Shown here piece by piece: positions 16,424-25,655 of a stretch of 64,000 nucleotides of DNA. Position 1 is the first letter of the stretch, and every line of letters starts with the position of its first letter. The position numbers and the translations under genes were made by a program. The notes under the pieces were generated by a model that was not told where the DNA came from, made no database searches, and worked only from the letters and a program-made list of their open reading frames with translations. The DNA is taken from NCBI RefSeq assembly GCF_009769165.1, contig NZ_CP043476.1, positions 3,417,001 to 3,481,000 on the forward strand. Reading direction: 5' to 3'. Source of the DNA: Xanthomonas hyacinthi (lineage in GTDB: Bacteria > Pseudomonadota > Gammaproteobacteria > Xanthomonadales > Xanthomonadaceae).

Positions 16424-19300
16424 ATGACGCGATCGCACCATCGCCACCAGCGCACGTTGCTGGTGTGCCTGCTTGCCGCCAGTTGCCAGGCCGCCCTCGC
16501 GCAGCAAGCGGCGACGCCGTTGCCACCAGCCGCCACGGACACCGACGGCGCCGATACCGCCGCCGCATCGCCGCCGGCCGCTGCGACCGCCAAGACCCTG
16601 GACAGCGTGGTCGTCACCGGCGTGCGCAAGGCCAATGCCGCGGCGATCGAGAGCAAGCGCGCGGCGACCAACATCACCGACGTGATCAGTTCCACCGACG
16701 TGCGCGCGCTGCCGGACACCACCATCGTCGAGGCGCTGCGCCGCATCCCCGGCCTGTCGGTGCTGCCGGCGACCGACAACGAGCATCCGCGCGACGAGGC
16801 CGCCACGCCGGTGCTGCGCGGCCTCGGCCCGTCCTACAACAACGTCACCATCGACGGCCTGACCGTGGCCTCGCCGGGCACGCCGAACGGCACGCTCGGT
16901 TCGATCACCCGCGGCGTGCGCCTGGACATCCTGCCGGCCTCGATGGTCAGCGAACTGCAGGTGGTCAAGACCTTCACCCCCGACCTGGATCCCAACGCCA
17001 CCGGCGGCGCGATCAACCTGCGCACGCGCAGCGCGTTCGAGAACGGCGGCAAGCCGTTCTTCACCAGCGAGGCCGCGCTGGGCCATGCCAACGACGTCGG
17101 CAAGCCGCGCGACCAGGACGATCCCGGCTACCGCCTCGGCGCCACCGGCAGCACCACCTTCGGCAGCGACCGGCAATACGGCCTGACCCTGTCGGGCAAC
17201 TACCAGACGCTGAGCAGCTACACCGAAACCCACATGACCACCGACACGGTGCACTACGGGTTCTACGACGGCAACGGCGTGCTGCAGAGCGGCAGCAACC
17301 TCGGCAACGGCTGGGCGGTGCCGCAGCAGGACAAGTACTGGTACGTGATGGACAAGCGCGACCGCTACGGCCTGACCGGCAAGTTCGAGGCGCGTCCCAG
17401 CGCCGACCTGCAGGCCTACGTCACCGCGGGCTACTACTATTTCAAGGACGACATGCAGCGCAACGAGCTGCTCATCGATCCGCGCAACCGCAACCGCGTC
17501 GCCAACCAGACCGCGACCTCCGGCAGCTATCCGGCCGGCGACATCGAGGTCGGCTATTCCAGCCAGGTCACCACCACCCGCACCAAGCTCGGCCAGGCCG
17601 GCATGGAGTGGCATCCGGACGACCACCAGGTGCTGTCCGCGCGCGGCTCGTGGTCGGATGCGACCTACGACGAGCCGATCCAGATGTTCAAGTACGTCAC
17701 CGGCGCGTCGCGCCCGGCGCCGGTCGCGGTCGGCCAGTCCGGCCCCGGCGTCACCGTCACTCCCACCGCCGACTATGCCTTCAGCTACGACACCTCGGCG
17801 TTGAACCAGCGCTTCCCGGTGGCGCCGCAGGCGTACTACGACTACGACAACTACAGCCTGTCGTACTGGCGTCCGGACTACAAGCGCAGCGCGCGCGACC
17901 GCATCCTCACCGGGCGCCTGGACTACGGCTTCAACCAGGCCGAGGAAGACCGCGGCCTGGGCTTCGGTGCCGGCTTGTCGTATACCACCGACAAGCCGTC
18001 GTTCGAGATCTACCGCGACGAATACCAGCCCAACAGCAGTGCGCCGGCACTGAACATCGCCGACGTGCTGGCGCCGTCGAATGCGCCGCTGCGCTATCTC
18101 GGCCTGAACCTGATCGCCATCGATCCGGACAAGGCCCGGCGCGTGCTGCAGTCCACGCCGCGCAGCGCGTTCAACAGCACCGACCAGTCGGCCTTCAGCA
18201 ACCAGGACAACTTCAGCCATAGCGAAAAGATCTTCGGCGCCTACGGCCTGGTCAGCTACCGTGCCGAGGCGTTCAACGTGGAGGCCGGCCTGCACTACGA
18301 CAATACCGACCAGTCCACCGTCGGCCGCCAGCGCCAGCTGGATACGGTCAGCGGCAAATACATCTACGTCGCCGCGCCGACCGATTCGCGCTACGCCAAC
18401 CTGCTGCCGTCGGCGATCATGACCTACCACCTCAGCGACCGCCTCGACCTGCGCGCCGGCGCCAGCCGCACGCTCGGCCGCCCGCCGTACGACGCCTACG
18501 CCGCGCGCACCTCGATCGGCTTCGTCAACAGCACCGATGCCGGCAATCCCAACGCCCAGGGCGTGACCGTGACCGTGGGCAATCCGGACATCAAGCCGCG
18601 CGTGGCGACCAACCTGGACCTGTCGCTGGAATGGCGCCTGCCCGACGACTTCGACGGCATGCTCGCCGCCGCAGTGTTCGACAAACGCATCCAGGACGAG
18701 ATCTTCACCCTGTCGCGCACCGACCAGTTCAGCTTCAACGGCACCACCTATTCGAACGTGCTGATCAGCACCCCGGCCAATGCGTCCAAGGCGCATATCC
18801 GCGGCCTGGAACTGAGTGCGGTGCTCAACACCCTGCTGCCGGGCGTGCCGGCGCTGTCCGGGCTGGGCGGCAGTGCCAACCTGGCCTTGCTCGATGGCGG
18901 CATGGACGTGCCTTACAGCGTCGGCAGCGCGCCGAACGTGAGCCAGCGCGAGCGCAGCGTCGATCGCCTGGTCGGCCAGCCCGGCTACACCGCCAACGCC
19001 TCGCTGTTCTACAGCGTCGGCGGGCTGGAACTGCGCGCGGCCTACAACCGCCAGGGCAAGGCGTTGCGCGCCATCGTCAGCAACATCGACTGGCAGGACC
19101 TGTACTGGTCGCCGCGCTCGCAGCTGGACCTGTCGGCGACCTATGCGATCAACAAGCAGGTCAGCGTGGTCGGCCAGGTCAGCAACGTCACCCACAGCCG
19201 CATCACCAGCGTGACCGGACCGGGCGAGAACCTGTTGAAGGACACCTACTCGGTGCCGACCACGTACTGGTTCGGCATCCGCTTCACGCCTTCTCTTTAA
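16424..19300 (+). CDS. TonB-dependent outer-membrane receptor
   Basis: This 958-residue protein has a signal peptide (about residues 1-26, ending AALA) and an Ala/Pro-rich linker. A TonB-box-like TLDSVVVTGVR follows, then a plug domain (ALRRIPGLSVLPATDN...VLRGLGPSYNNVTIDG) and a long beta-barrel ending in YWFGIRFTPSL. The arrangement matches the TonB-Xanth-Caul type of receptor, which is expanded in Xanthomonas. The next gene encodes a periplasmic glycerophosphodiester phosphodiesterase 30 bp downstream, so uptake of glycerophosphodiesters or another phosphate ester is a reasonable guess but not shown. The ATG has GGGGATAGAG upstream. The IS5 pair ends about 215 bp before the start. Confidence 0.92.
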   Translation: MTRSHHRHQRTLLVCLLAASCQAALAQQAATPLPPAATDTDGADTAAASPPAAATAKTLDSVVVTGVRKANAAAIESKRAATNITDVISSTDVRALPDTTIVEALRRIPGLSVLPATDNEHPRDEAATPVLRGLGPSYNNVTIDGLTVASPGTPNGTLGSITRGVRLDILPASMVSELQVVKTFTPDLDPNATGGAINLRTRSAFENGGKPFFTSEAALGHANDVGKPRDQDDPGYRLGATGSTTFGSDRQYGLTLSGNYQTLSSYTETHMTTDTVHYGFYDGNGVLQSGSNLGNGWAVPQQDKYWYVMDKRDRYGLTGKFEARPSADLQAYVTAGYYYFKDDMQRNELLIDPRNRNRVANQTATSGSYPAGDIEVGYSSQVTTTRTKLGQAGMEWHPDDHQVLSARGSWSDATYDEPIQMFKYVTGASRPAPVAVGQSGPGVTVTPTADYAFSYDTSALNQRFPVAPQAYYDYDNYSLSYWRPDYKRSARDRILTGRLDYGFNQAEEDRGLGFGAGLSYTTDKPSFEIYRDEYQPNSSAPALNIADVLAPSNAPLRYLGLNLIAIDPDKARRVLQSTPRSAFNSTDQSAFSNQDNFSHSEKIFGAYGLVSYRAEAFNVEAGLHYDNTDQSTVGRQRQLDTVSGKYIYVAAPTDSRYANLLPSAIMTYHLSDRLDLRAGASRTLGRPPYDAYAARTSIGFVNSTDAGNPNAQGVTVTVGNPDIKPRVATNLDLSLEWRLPDDFDGMLAAAVFDKRIQDEIFTLSRTDQFSFNGTTYSNVLISTPANASKAHIRGLELSAVLNTLLPGVPALSGLGGSANLALLDGGMDVPYSVGSAPNVSQRERSVDRLVGQPGYTANASLFYSVGGLELRAAYNRQGKALRAIVSNIDWQDLYWSPRSQLDLSATYAINKQVSVVGQVSNVTHSRITSVTGPGENLLKDTYSVPTTYWFGIRFTPSL

Positions 19301-19330
19301 ACCCTTTCAATCCTTAGGACTGACATCGCC

Positions 19331-20275
19331 ATGAAATCCACTCTGTTGCCGCTCCTGCTGCTGGGCAGCGCGCTGACCGGTCCCGCCATTGCGGCCCCCG
19401 CCGGCAGCGCCGCCAGCCAGGCGCGCCTGGCCGATCCGGCCAGCGGCATCTTCGTCGTCGCCCATCGCGGTTGCCACAATCCGGCGCCCGCACATGGCTT
19501 CCCCGGGCATGCGCCGGAGAACTCGCTGTCCGGCCTGGAGCGCTGCGTGGCGATGGGCGTGGACATGCTCGAAACCGACATCCGCCGCGCCGCCGACGGC
19601 ACCCTGGTGATGTTTCATGACGCCACCGTCGAGCGCACCACCGACGGCAGCGGCAAGGTCGCCGAACTGACCTGGGCGCAGCTGTCGCGGCTGCGCCTGC
19701 GCGACGACGAGGGTGGCGCCGATGCCGCGCTCACCGACCAGCATCCGCTGACCCTGGAGCAGATGCTGGCCGCGGCCAAGGGCCGGATCATGCTCAACCT
19801 CGACGTCAAGGCGCCGATCTACGCCGAGGTGGCGGACGCGGTGCGGCGCGCCGGCATGCAGCGCCAGGTCGTGCTCAAGACCGAGGTCGGCGTGTACAGC
19901 CAGCCGCTGGCGTCGCTGCCGCCGTTCGACCAGGTCAACTTCACCCCGGTGCTGCTCAATCCGCCGGGCACCGATGACCTGCTGCAGACCGTGCGCACCC
20001 AGATCGGCGGCAAGGTACGCCCGGTGGCGATCGAACTGCCGCGGATGCGCGCCGAGCAGTTGCCGCCGCTGGCCGCATTGACCAGGCAGCAGCACGTGCG
20101 GCTGCTGGTCAACACGCTGTGGGAAGGCTTCGTCGCCGGCTACGGCGGCGACGCCGACGCGCTGCGCGATCCGGATGCGGTGTGGGGACGCCTGTACCGC
20201 GCCGGGATCGGCGCGTTCCAGACCGACGAACCCGAAGCCTTGCTGCGCTACCGCGCTTCGCTCGAAAAGCGCTGA
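19331..20275 (+). CDS. periplasmic glycerophosphodiester phosphodiesterase
   Basis: This 314-residue protein has a signal peptide (MKSTLLPLLLLGSALTGPA). It carries the GDPD catalytic elements: His45-Arg46 in VVAHRGCH, the metal ligands Glu81 and Asp83 in MLETDIRR, and a second catalytic His in VMFHDATVERTT. NLDVKAP and a C-terminal FQTDEPEALLRY complete the TIM-barrel pattern. It hydrolyses glycerophosphodiesters to glycerol-3-phosphate plus an alcohol. The gene follows the TonB receptor by 30 bp and probably shares its transcript, so the pair likely acts in scavenging phosphodiesters. Confidence 0.92.
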   Translation: MKSTLLPLLLLGSALTGPAIAAPAGSAASQARLADPASGIFVVAHRGCHNPAPAHGFPGHAPENSLSGLERCVAMGVDMLETDIRRAADGTLVMFHDATVERTTDGSGKVAELTWAQLSRLRLRDDEGGADAALTDQHPLTLEQMLAAAKGRIMLNLDVKAPIYAEVADAVRRAGMQRQVVLKTEVGVYSQPLASLPPFDQVNFTPVLLNPPGTDDLLQTVRTQIGGKVRPVAIELPRMRAEQLPPLAALTRQQHVRLLVNTLWEGFVAGYGGDADALRDPDAVWGRLYRAGIGAFQTDEPEALLRYRASLEKR

Positions 20276-20419
20276 GCGCGCGCGGTTCGCCGCGCAACTG
20301 TCCGTAATCGGTCGCCGAGCGTCCGCTTGCGGACGCGGCGGCCGCGCCCGACGCGGGCGATAGGCAGTCGTTTCAATGCGTTATAGCGCTTCGCCGATTG
20401 GCATGCGGCCTACTCTGCA

Positions 20420-21676
20420 ATGGCCATGGATATCGCGAAGTCTCCGAACCGTTCGATCTGGCGCCACCGGCGCCGCTGGCTGGCGTTGGCCGTGGCTGCT
20501 GTGCTGTTGCTCGGCGTGGTCCTGTTCGGTGCGGGCCGCGCCGCGCCGCAGGTCAGCCGCAGCGAGCTGTGGATCGATGCGGCCACGCGCGGCGAGATGC
20601 GCCGCGAGATCCGCGCCAACGGCGTGCTGGTGCCGCGGCAGATCCGCTGGATCACCGCCGGCGCCACCGCCACCGTGCAGCAGCAACTGGTCGATGCCGG
20701 CGCGCGGGTGCAGGCGGACACGCTGATCCTGCAACTGGCCAATCCCGAGCTGGATGCCGGCCTGGACCGCGCCCGCGCCGCACTGGCCGGCGCCGATGCC
20801 GACGTGGCCGCGCTGCACGCGGCGCTGGCCTCGCAACTGCTGGACCAGCAGGCGTTGCAGGCGCAGGCCGCGTCCGATCTGCAGATCGCGCAGATCAAGG
20901 CGCAGGCCTACCGACGCGGCCACGACGGCGGCGCGATCTCGGCGATCGACCTGACCCAGAGCCAGATCGTGGAGGCGCAACAGCGTGGCCGCGCCGGCAT
21001 CGAAACCCAGCGCGTGGCCGCGTTCCGGCAGAACATGGCCGCGCAGCTGCGCGCCGCCCAGGCGCGGCGCGCGCAGGCCGCCAGCGCCCTGGCGATCGCC
21101 GCGCAACAGGCCGCCTCGCTGCAGGTGCGCGCCGGCAGCGACGGCATCCTGCAGCAGGTGGACGTGGAACCCGGCCAGCGCGTCGAGGTCGGCGCCAAGC
21201 TGGCGCGGGTGGCGCGCCCGGACGAGCTGTTGGCACGGCTGCAGGTGGCCGAGGTGCTGGCCAAGGACGTGATCGACGAACTGCCGGTCAGCGTGGACAC
21301 GCACAACGGCGTGGTCAGCGGGCAAGTGGCGCGGATCGATCCTGCAGTGCGCAGCGGCAGCGTGGTGGTCGACGTGCGGCTGGCGCCGCCGCTGCCGCCG
21401 GGCGTGCGCCCGGACCTGTCGGTGGACGGACGCATCGTGCTCGGCACGCTGCGCGACGTGGTCAGCATCCCGCGCCCGGCGCTGGCCGCACCCAACACCG
21501 CCGGCAACCTGTTCGTGCTGCGCGACGGCGGCGAGCGCGCGCAACGCATCCGCGTGCGCTTCGGCGCCGCCTCCAGCGACCGCATCGAAGTACGTGCCGG
21601 CCTGCGCGCCGGCGACCAGGTCGTGCTGTCCGATACCAGCCAGTGGAACGCCTACGCCACCCTGCGCTTACGCTAG
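20420..21676 (+). CDS. HlyD/MacA-type periplasmic adaptor (chromosomal paralogue)
   Basis: This 418-residue membrane fusion protein has a short cytoplasmic N-terminus and one transmembrane anchor (WLALAVAAVLLLGVVLFGAG). An Ala-rich coiled-coil hairpin spans about residues 110-235, and the C-terminal domain ends VLSDTSQWNAYATLRLR. It is the first gene of an adaptor-ATPase-permease operon. Architecture and end sequence match the adaptor at 1344-2594, showing that the peptide island carries a diverged copy of the same exporter type. Export substrate is unknown. The adjacent response regulator and kinase (25656-28177) were probably its regulators. Confidence 0.92.
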   Translation: MAMDIAKSPNRSIWRHRRRWLALAVAAVLLLGVVLFGAGRAAPQVSRSELWIDAATRGEMRREIRANGVLVPRQIRWITAGATATVQQQLVDAGARVQADTLILQLANPELDAGLDRARAALAGADADVAALHAALASQLLDQQALQAQAASDLQIAQIKAQAYRRGHDGGAISAIDLTQSQIVEAQQRGRAGIETQRVAAFRQNMAAQLRAAQARRAQAASALAIAAQQAASLQVRAGSDGILQQVDVEPGQRVEVGAKLARVARPDELLARLQVAEVLAKDVIDELPVSVDTHNGVVSGQVARIDPAVRSGSVVVDVRLAPPLPPGVRPDLSVDGRIVLGTLRDVVSIPRPALAAPNTAGNLFVLRDGGERAQRIRVRFGAASSDRIEVRAGLRAGDQVVLSDTSQWNAYATLRLR

Positions 21677-21694
21677 CGCTCCAGGAGAACCAGA

Positions 21695-22465
21695 ATGACC
21701 GCAATTCCCGCAGTTTCCGCCGAGCCGCTGATCCGCCTGCACGGGCTGGGCAAGGTGTTCCATACCGACGAAGTGGAGACTCACGCCCTGGCCGAGATCG
21801 CGCTGGACGTGGCGCGCGGCGATTTCGTCGCCATCACCGGGCCGTCCGGCTGCGGCAAATCGACCCTGCTGTCGATCCTCGGCCTGCTCGATGCGCCCAG
21901 CGGCGGCGCCTACCGGCTCAACGGCCGCAGCGTCGCCGAGCTGGACGCGGTCGGCCGCGCGCGCATCCGCAACGCCGAGATCGGCTTCATCTTCCAGGCC
22001 TTCAACCTGATCGCCGACCTCACCGTGGAAGAGAACGTGGCGCTGCCGCTGACCTACCGCGACGGCGCCGAGCGCGGCCGCATCCGCCAGCGCGTGCGCG
22101 AAGTGCTGGAGCTGGTCGGCATGCACCATCGCCACAGGCACTATCCGGGGCAACTGTCCGGCGGCCAGCAGCAGCGCGTGGCGGTGGCGCGCGCGCTGGC
22201 CGGCAATCCGTCGATCCTGCTCGCCGACGAACCCACCGGCAATCTCGACACGCGCAACGGCGAAGCGGTGATGCAGCTGCTGGAACAGCTGCACGACAAC
22301 GGCACCACCTTGTGCATGGTCACCCACGATCCGGCGTTCGCGCGGCGCGCGCAGCGCATCGTGCACATGCTCGACGGGCGTATCGTCGACGAGGACACCT
22401 TCGAGCGCCTGCGCCACGAGCAGGACGTGGCGCTGCCGGCGCGCGCCGCGGAGCAGGCGCGATGA
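21695..22465 (+). CDS. ABC transporter ATP-binding protein, MacB/LolD type
   Basis: This 256-residue ATPase contains Walker A GPSGCGKST, signature LSGGQQQR, Walker B ILLADEPTGNLDT and the H-loop MVTHD. AGGAGAACC precedes the ATG. It overlaps the following permease gene by ATGA, a sign of coupled translation. It shares long near-identical stretches with the ATPase at 623-1330 and is 21 residues longer. It drives the exporter formed with the flanking adaptor and permease. Confidence 0.94.
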   Translation: MTAIPAVSAEPLIRLHGLGKVFHTDEVETHALAEIALDVARGDFVAITGPSGCGKSTLLSILGLLDAPSGGAYRLNGRSVAELDAVGRARIRNAEIGFIFQAFNLIADLTVEENVALPLTYRDGAERGRIRQRVREVLELVGMHHRHRHYPGQLSGGQQQRVAVARALAGNPSILLADEPTGNLDTRNGEAVMQLLEQLHDNGTTLCMVTHDPAFARRAQRIVHMLDGRIVDEDTFERLRHEQDVALPARAAEQAR

Positions 22466-24903
22466 GCGCCGCCATGTACCTGGCCGAAGCGCGGCAATCC
22501 TGGCGCGCGCTGGCGCGCAAGCCCGGTTACCTGCTGCTGGCGGTGCTGACCCTGGCGCTGGGCGTGGCCACCACCACCGCGGTGTTCGCGCTGCTCGACC
22601 AGGCCTTGCTGAAGCCGCTGCCGTTTCCGCAACCGCAGCAACTGGTCACGCTGGGCAAGCCGATCGACGGCGGCCGCAACGTCGCCGCGCCCGGCTATTA
22701 CCCGCCGCTGCGACGCATGCCCAGTCTGCAGGCGATCGGCATGCTGCGTGGGTTTCCGGTGCCGGCCAACATCGCCCGCGGCGACGCCAGCGAGGTGGTC
22801 ACCGCGATCAGCGCCAACGAGGGTTTCCTGCGCACGCTGGGTCTGCCGATGGCGGCAGGGCGCAACTTCACGGCCGAGGAAAGCCGGCCCGGCGGAGCGC
22901 AGGCGGTGATCCTCGCGCATCGCTTCTGGCAGCGTTATTTCGGCGGCGATCCGGCGGCGGTGGGGCGCACGCTGCAGGTGGAGGGCAAGCCGGTACAGAT
23001 CGTCGGCGTGCTGCCGGCGGACTTCCCATGGGCCGAACCGTTCGACCTGATCCGCAACATGCAGCCGGACCTGTCCGCAACCAACCTGTCCACCAACGAG
23101 GTCGTCGTCGCGCGGCTGCAGCCGGGAGTGAGTGTGCCCGCTGCCTCCGCGCAGACCGCGGTGGTGATCAAGGGCTTGTTGCGCAACAGCCCGCACATGG
23201 ACGAATCGTGGTGGCGCAGCTTGCAGCAAGATCCGCCGAGCGCGTTGCCGCTGAAAGACAGCCTGTACACGTCCTATAGCGGCCACACGCTGTGGCTGTT
23301 CTTCGCCGCAGCGGCCTGCGTGCTGTTGATCGCGGCGATCAACCTGACCAGCCTGATGCTGCTGCGCGCGCTCGGCCGCAGCCACGACAGCGCGGTGCGC
23401 GCCGCGCTCGGCGCGCCATGGTTGCGGCTGAGCCTGCCGGCGCTGGCCGAAGGTGCGTTGATCGGCGCGCTCGGCAGCCTGGCCGGGCTGGCCTTGGCCT
23501 GGCTCGGCCTGCGCCTGCTCGGCGGCTGGGTGCCGCTGCTGTGGATGCGCGGCGAGGCCGCGCACCTGACCGGCGCCAGCGTGCTGTTCGCGCTGCTCGC
23601 CGGCGGCGCCACCGCGGTATTGGCCGCGGCGCTGGGCATCGTGCGTGGCCGCCGCCGCAACCTGGTGACGGAACTGGCCGGCGGCGGTCGCGGCGGCTGG
23701 AGCCTGCAGGCTGGTCGTCTCGGCCGCGCGCTGGTGATCGCACAGGTGGCGATTGCGGTGGTGCTGCTGATCGGCGCCGCGCTGTTCACGCGCACGCTGC
23801 AGAAGCTGTCCGACGTGCCGATGGGCTTCGAGAGCCGCTCCGCGGTGATCTTCACCCTGTCGCCGGTGAAGGAGCGCTACGCCAGCGTGCAGGATGCGGT
23901 GGAACAGACCCGGCGCATCCTCGCGCGGCTGCAGCAGGTGCCTGGGATCGCGCGCGTCGGCGCCTCGAGCAACCCGCCGGCCACGACCCGGCTGAGCTGG
24001 AGCGTGTCGGTGGCCGGCCTGTCCTCGCTCGACACGCAGTACCGCCTGGTCACGTCCGGCTTCCTCGACGTGTTCCGCATCCCGCTGCTGGCCGGGCGCG
24101 GCATCGGTGTCGGCGACGTGGCCGGTGCCGAGAAGGTGTGCGTGGTCAACGCCGCGTTCGCCACGCGCTACCTGCATGGCGACGCGCTCGGCAAGGTCGT
24201 CACCCTGGACGACGATGGTGGTAACAACCGCGTGCCGATGCGCGTGGTCGGCGTGGTCGGCGACGTTCGCCAGGACGGTCCCGGCGTAGCGGCGGCGGCG
24301 ATGGTGTACCAGCCGCTGGCGCAGATGAGCGAACCGATGTGGCAGATCCTGCGCAGCTTCGGTCCGCTGACCTATGGCGTGCGCCTGCATGCCGGTGCGC
24401 TGGGCGCCGACGAGCGCGCGCTGCGCGCGGCGATCGGCGAAGTGGCGCCGCAGCAGCCGATCGCCGATCTGCAGTCGATGAACGCCCTGGTCGCCACCAC
24501 CACCGGCGAGCAGAAGCTCAACCTGCTGCTGGTCGGCCTGTTCGCCGCATTGGCGCTGCTGCTGGCCGCGGTCGGCCTGTACGCGGTGATGGCGGTGGCG
24601 GTGGCCGCGCGCCAGCACGAGTTCGGCGTGCGCGCCGCGCTCGGTGCGCCGCCGGCACGGCTGCGGCGGCAGGTGCTGCGCGAGGCCGGCCTGCAGATCG
24701 GGATCGGGCTGCTGCTGGGCCTGGGCGTGGCGATGGCGCTGTCGCGGCTGCTGCAGCGCTTCCTGTTCGAGGTGCGGGTGGCCGATCCGCTGGCGATCGG
24801 CGCGGTGTTGCTGGTGCTCGCCGCGGCCGGCCTGCTCGCGGCGCTGGCGCCGGCGCAGCGTGCGGCGCGGGTGCCGCCGATGCAGGCGTTGCGCGCCGAA
24901 TGA
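22462..24903 (+). CDS. MacB/FtsX-type ABC transporter permease
   Basis: The start is the ATG at 22462 overlapping the ATPase stop, giving 813 residues. The open frame extends far upstream, but that part lies in other genes. It begins [20 protein letters not shown], with a first helix ([20 protein letters not shown]), the first periplasmic domain, helices around [20 protein letters not shown], a second periplasmic domain, and three terminal helices with [13 protein letters not shown]. This is the fused two-module FtsX permease found in many Xanthomonas exporters. Length and layout match the island permease at 4511-6955. Confidence 0.92.
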   Translation: MSAAMYLAEARQSWRALARKPGYLLLAVLTLALGVATTTAVFALLDQALLKPLPFPQPQQLVTLGKPIDGGRNVAAPGYYPPLRRMPSLQAIGMLRGFPVPANIARGDASEVVTAISANEGFLRTLGLPMAAGRNFTAEESRPGGAQAVILAHRFWQRYFGGDPAAVGRTLQVEGKPVQIVGVLPADFPWAEPFDLIRNMQPDLSATNLSTNEVVVARLQPGVSVPAASAQTAVVIKGLLRNSPHMDESWWRSLQQDPPSALPLKDSLYTSYSGHTLWLFFAAAACVLLIAAINLTSLMLLRALGRSHDSAVRAALGAPWLRLSLPALAEGALIGALGSLAGLALAWLGLRLLGGWVPLLWMRGEAAHLTGASVLFALLAGGATAVLAAALGIVRGRRRNLVTELAGGGRGGWSLQAGRLGRALVIAQVAIAVVLLIGAALFTRTLQKLSDVPMGFESRSAVIFTLSPVKERYASVQDAVEQTRRILARLQQVPGIARVGASSNPPATTRLSWSVSVAGLSSLDTQYRLVTSGFLDVFRIPLLAGRGIGVGDVAGAEKVCVVNAAFATRYLHGDALGKVVTLDDDGGNNRVPMRVVGVVGDVRQDGPGVAAAAMVYQPLAQMSEPMWQILRSFGPLTYGVRLHAGALGADERALRAAIGEVAPQQPIADLQSMNALVATTTGEQKLNLLLVGLFAALALLLAAVGLYAVMAVAVAARQHEFGVRAALGAPPARLRRQVLREAGLQIGIGLLLGLGVAMALSRLLQRFLFEVRVADPLAIGAVLLVLAAAGLLAALAPAQRAARVPPMQALRAE

Positions 24904-24935
24904 AGCCTTGGCAGGCGGGGCGGCGAGGGGCGGTA

Positions 24936-24975
24936 TTGACACCGCTGAGATGGTATATATCATCGGTATATATCA
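24936..24975 (+). promoter_or_regulatory. vapBC promoter with paired direct-repeat operator
   Basis: TTGACA (24936-24941) and a -10 element TATCAT (24958-24963), 16 bp apart, form a promoter. Overlapping it are two exact 11-bp repeats GGTATATATCA (24952-24962 and 24965-24975) separated by 2 bp. This is the expected layout for autorepression by a VapB-VapC complex, and the AT-rich block contrasts sharply with the surrounding GC-rich DNA. Confidence 0.65.
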
Positions 24976-24998
24976 ATCATTTCCATTGGAGTATCGCC

Positions 24999-25235
24999 AT
25001 GACCACGACCGCGAAACTGTTCCAGTCCGGGCGCAGTCAGGCTGTCCGTCTGCCCAAGGCCTTGCGCTTCGAAGGGGAGGCGGTGATCGCCCGGCGTTTC
25101 GGCAACGGCGTGCTGCTGTTGCCCCTGGATGCCCCCTGGCAGTTGCTGCGCGAGGCGCTGGAGGAGTTCGAGCCCGGCTTCCAATTGCAGCGCGAGCAGC
25201 CCGAACAGCAGGTGCGCGGGGAGTGGCCCGTATGA
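24999..25235 (+). CDS. vapB: VapB-type antitoxin (AbrB/MazE fold)
   Basis: This 78-residue protein has an N-terminal swapped-hairpin DNA-binding domain ([20 protein letters not shown]), which is diagnostic of AbrB/MazE-type VapB antitoxins. An acidic C-terminal tail would wrap the toxin. It overlaps vapC by ATGA and lies just after the repeated operator. It should neutralise VapC and repress the pair. The long in-frame extension upstream is from the permease region and is not part of the gene. Confidence 0.9.
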   Translation: MTTTAKLFQSGRSQAVRLPKALRFEGEAVIARRFGNGVLLLPLDAPWQLLREALEEFEPGFQLQREQPEQQVRGEWPV

Positions 25236-25645
25236 GTCAGCCGCTCTATCTGCTCGACACCAACATCTGCATCTACATCATCAATCGCCGTCCGCCCGGC
25301 GTGCTCGACCGCTTTGCCGCGTTGCGCATCGGGCAGGTCGCCATTTCCAGCATCACCGGCGCCGAATTGGCCTATGGCGTGGACAAGAGCGGATCGCCAC
25401 GCAATCGCCAGGCGCTGGACAAGTTCCTGGCGCCGCTGGACATCCTGCCGTTCGACGAAGCGGCCATGCGCCGCTATGGCGCGCTGCGCAGCGGACTGGA
25501 GCGCAAGGGCACCTCGATCGGTGCGCTGGACCAGTTGATCGCGGCGCATGCTCTGGCCCTGGATGCGGTGCTGGTCACCAACAACGTGCGCGAGTTCGAG
25601 CGCGTTGCTGGCCTGCGCCTGGAAAACTGGGTGTCGCCAGCATGA
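25232..25645 (+). CDS. vapC: VapC-type PIN-domain ribonuclease toxin
   Basis: This 137-residue PIN nuclease has the conserved acidic residues in the expected places: [10 protein letters not shown] (Asp near the N-terminus), a Glu in [10 protein letters not shown], and the later Asp residues in [13 protein letters not shown] and the TNNVREF context. VapC toxins cut tRNA or rRNA when freed from VapB. Its start overlaps the antitoxin stop. The pair separates the exporter operon from its likely two-component regulator, which suggests insertion of the toxin-antitoxin module. Confidence 0.92.
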   Translation: MSQPLYLLDTNICIYIINRRPPGVLDRFAALRIGQVAISSITGAELAYGVDKSGSPRNRQALDKFLAPLDILPFDEAAMRRYGALRSGLERKGTSIGALDQLIAAHALALDAVLVTNNVREFERVAGLRLENWVSPA

Positions 25646-25655
25646 AGGTCTGGCG

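Noticed and set aside
16388..19195. Long open frames on the strand opposite the TonB receptor.
   Set aside because: They are antisense shadows from high-GC codon bias; the products are Ala/Arg/Val-rich with no domain.
20398..22461. A 1,501-codon fusion ending in the chromosomal permease.
   Set aside because: The first 688 codons are an out-of-frame reading of the adaptor and ATPase genes; the permease starts at 22462 with an ATGA overlap.
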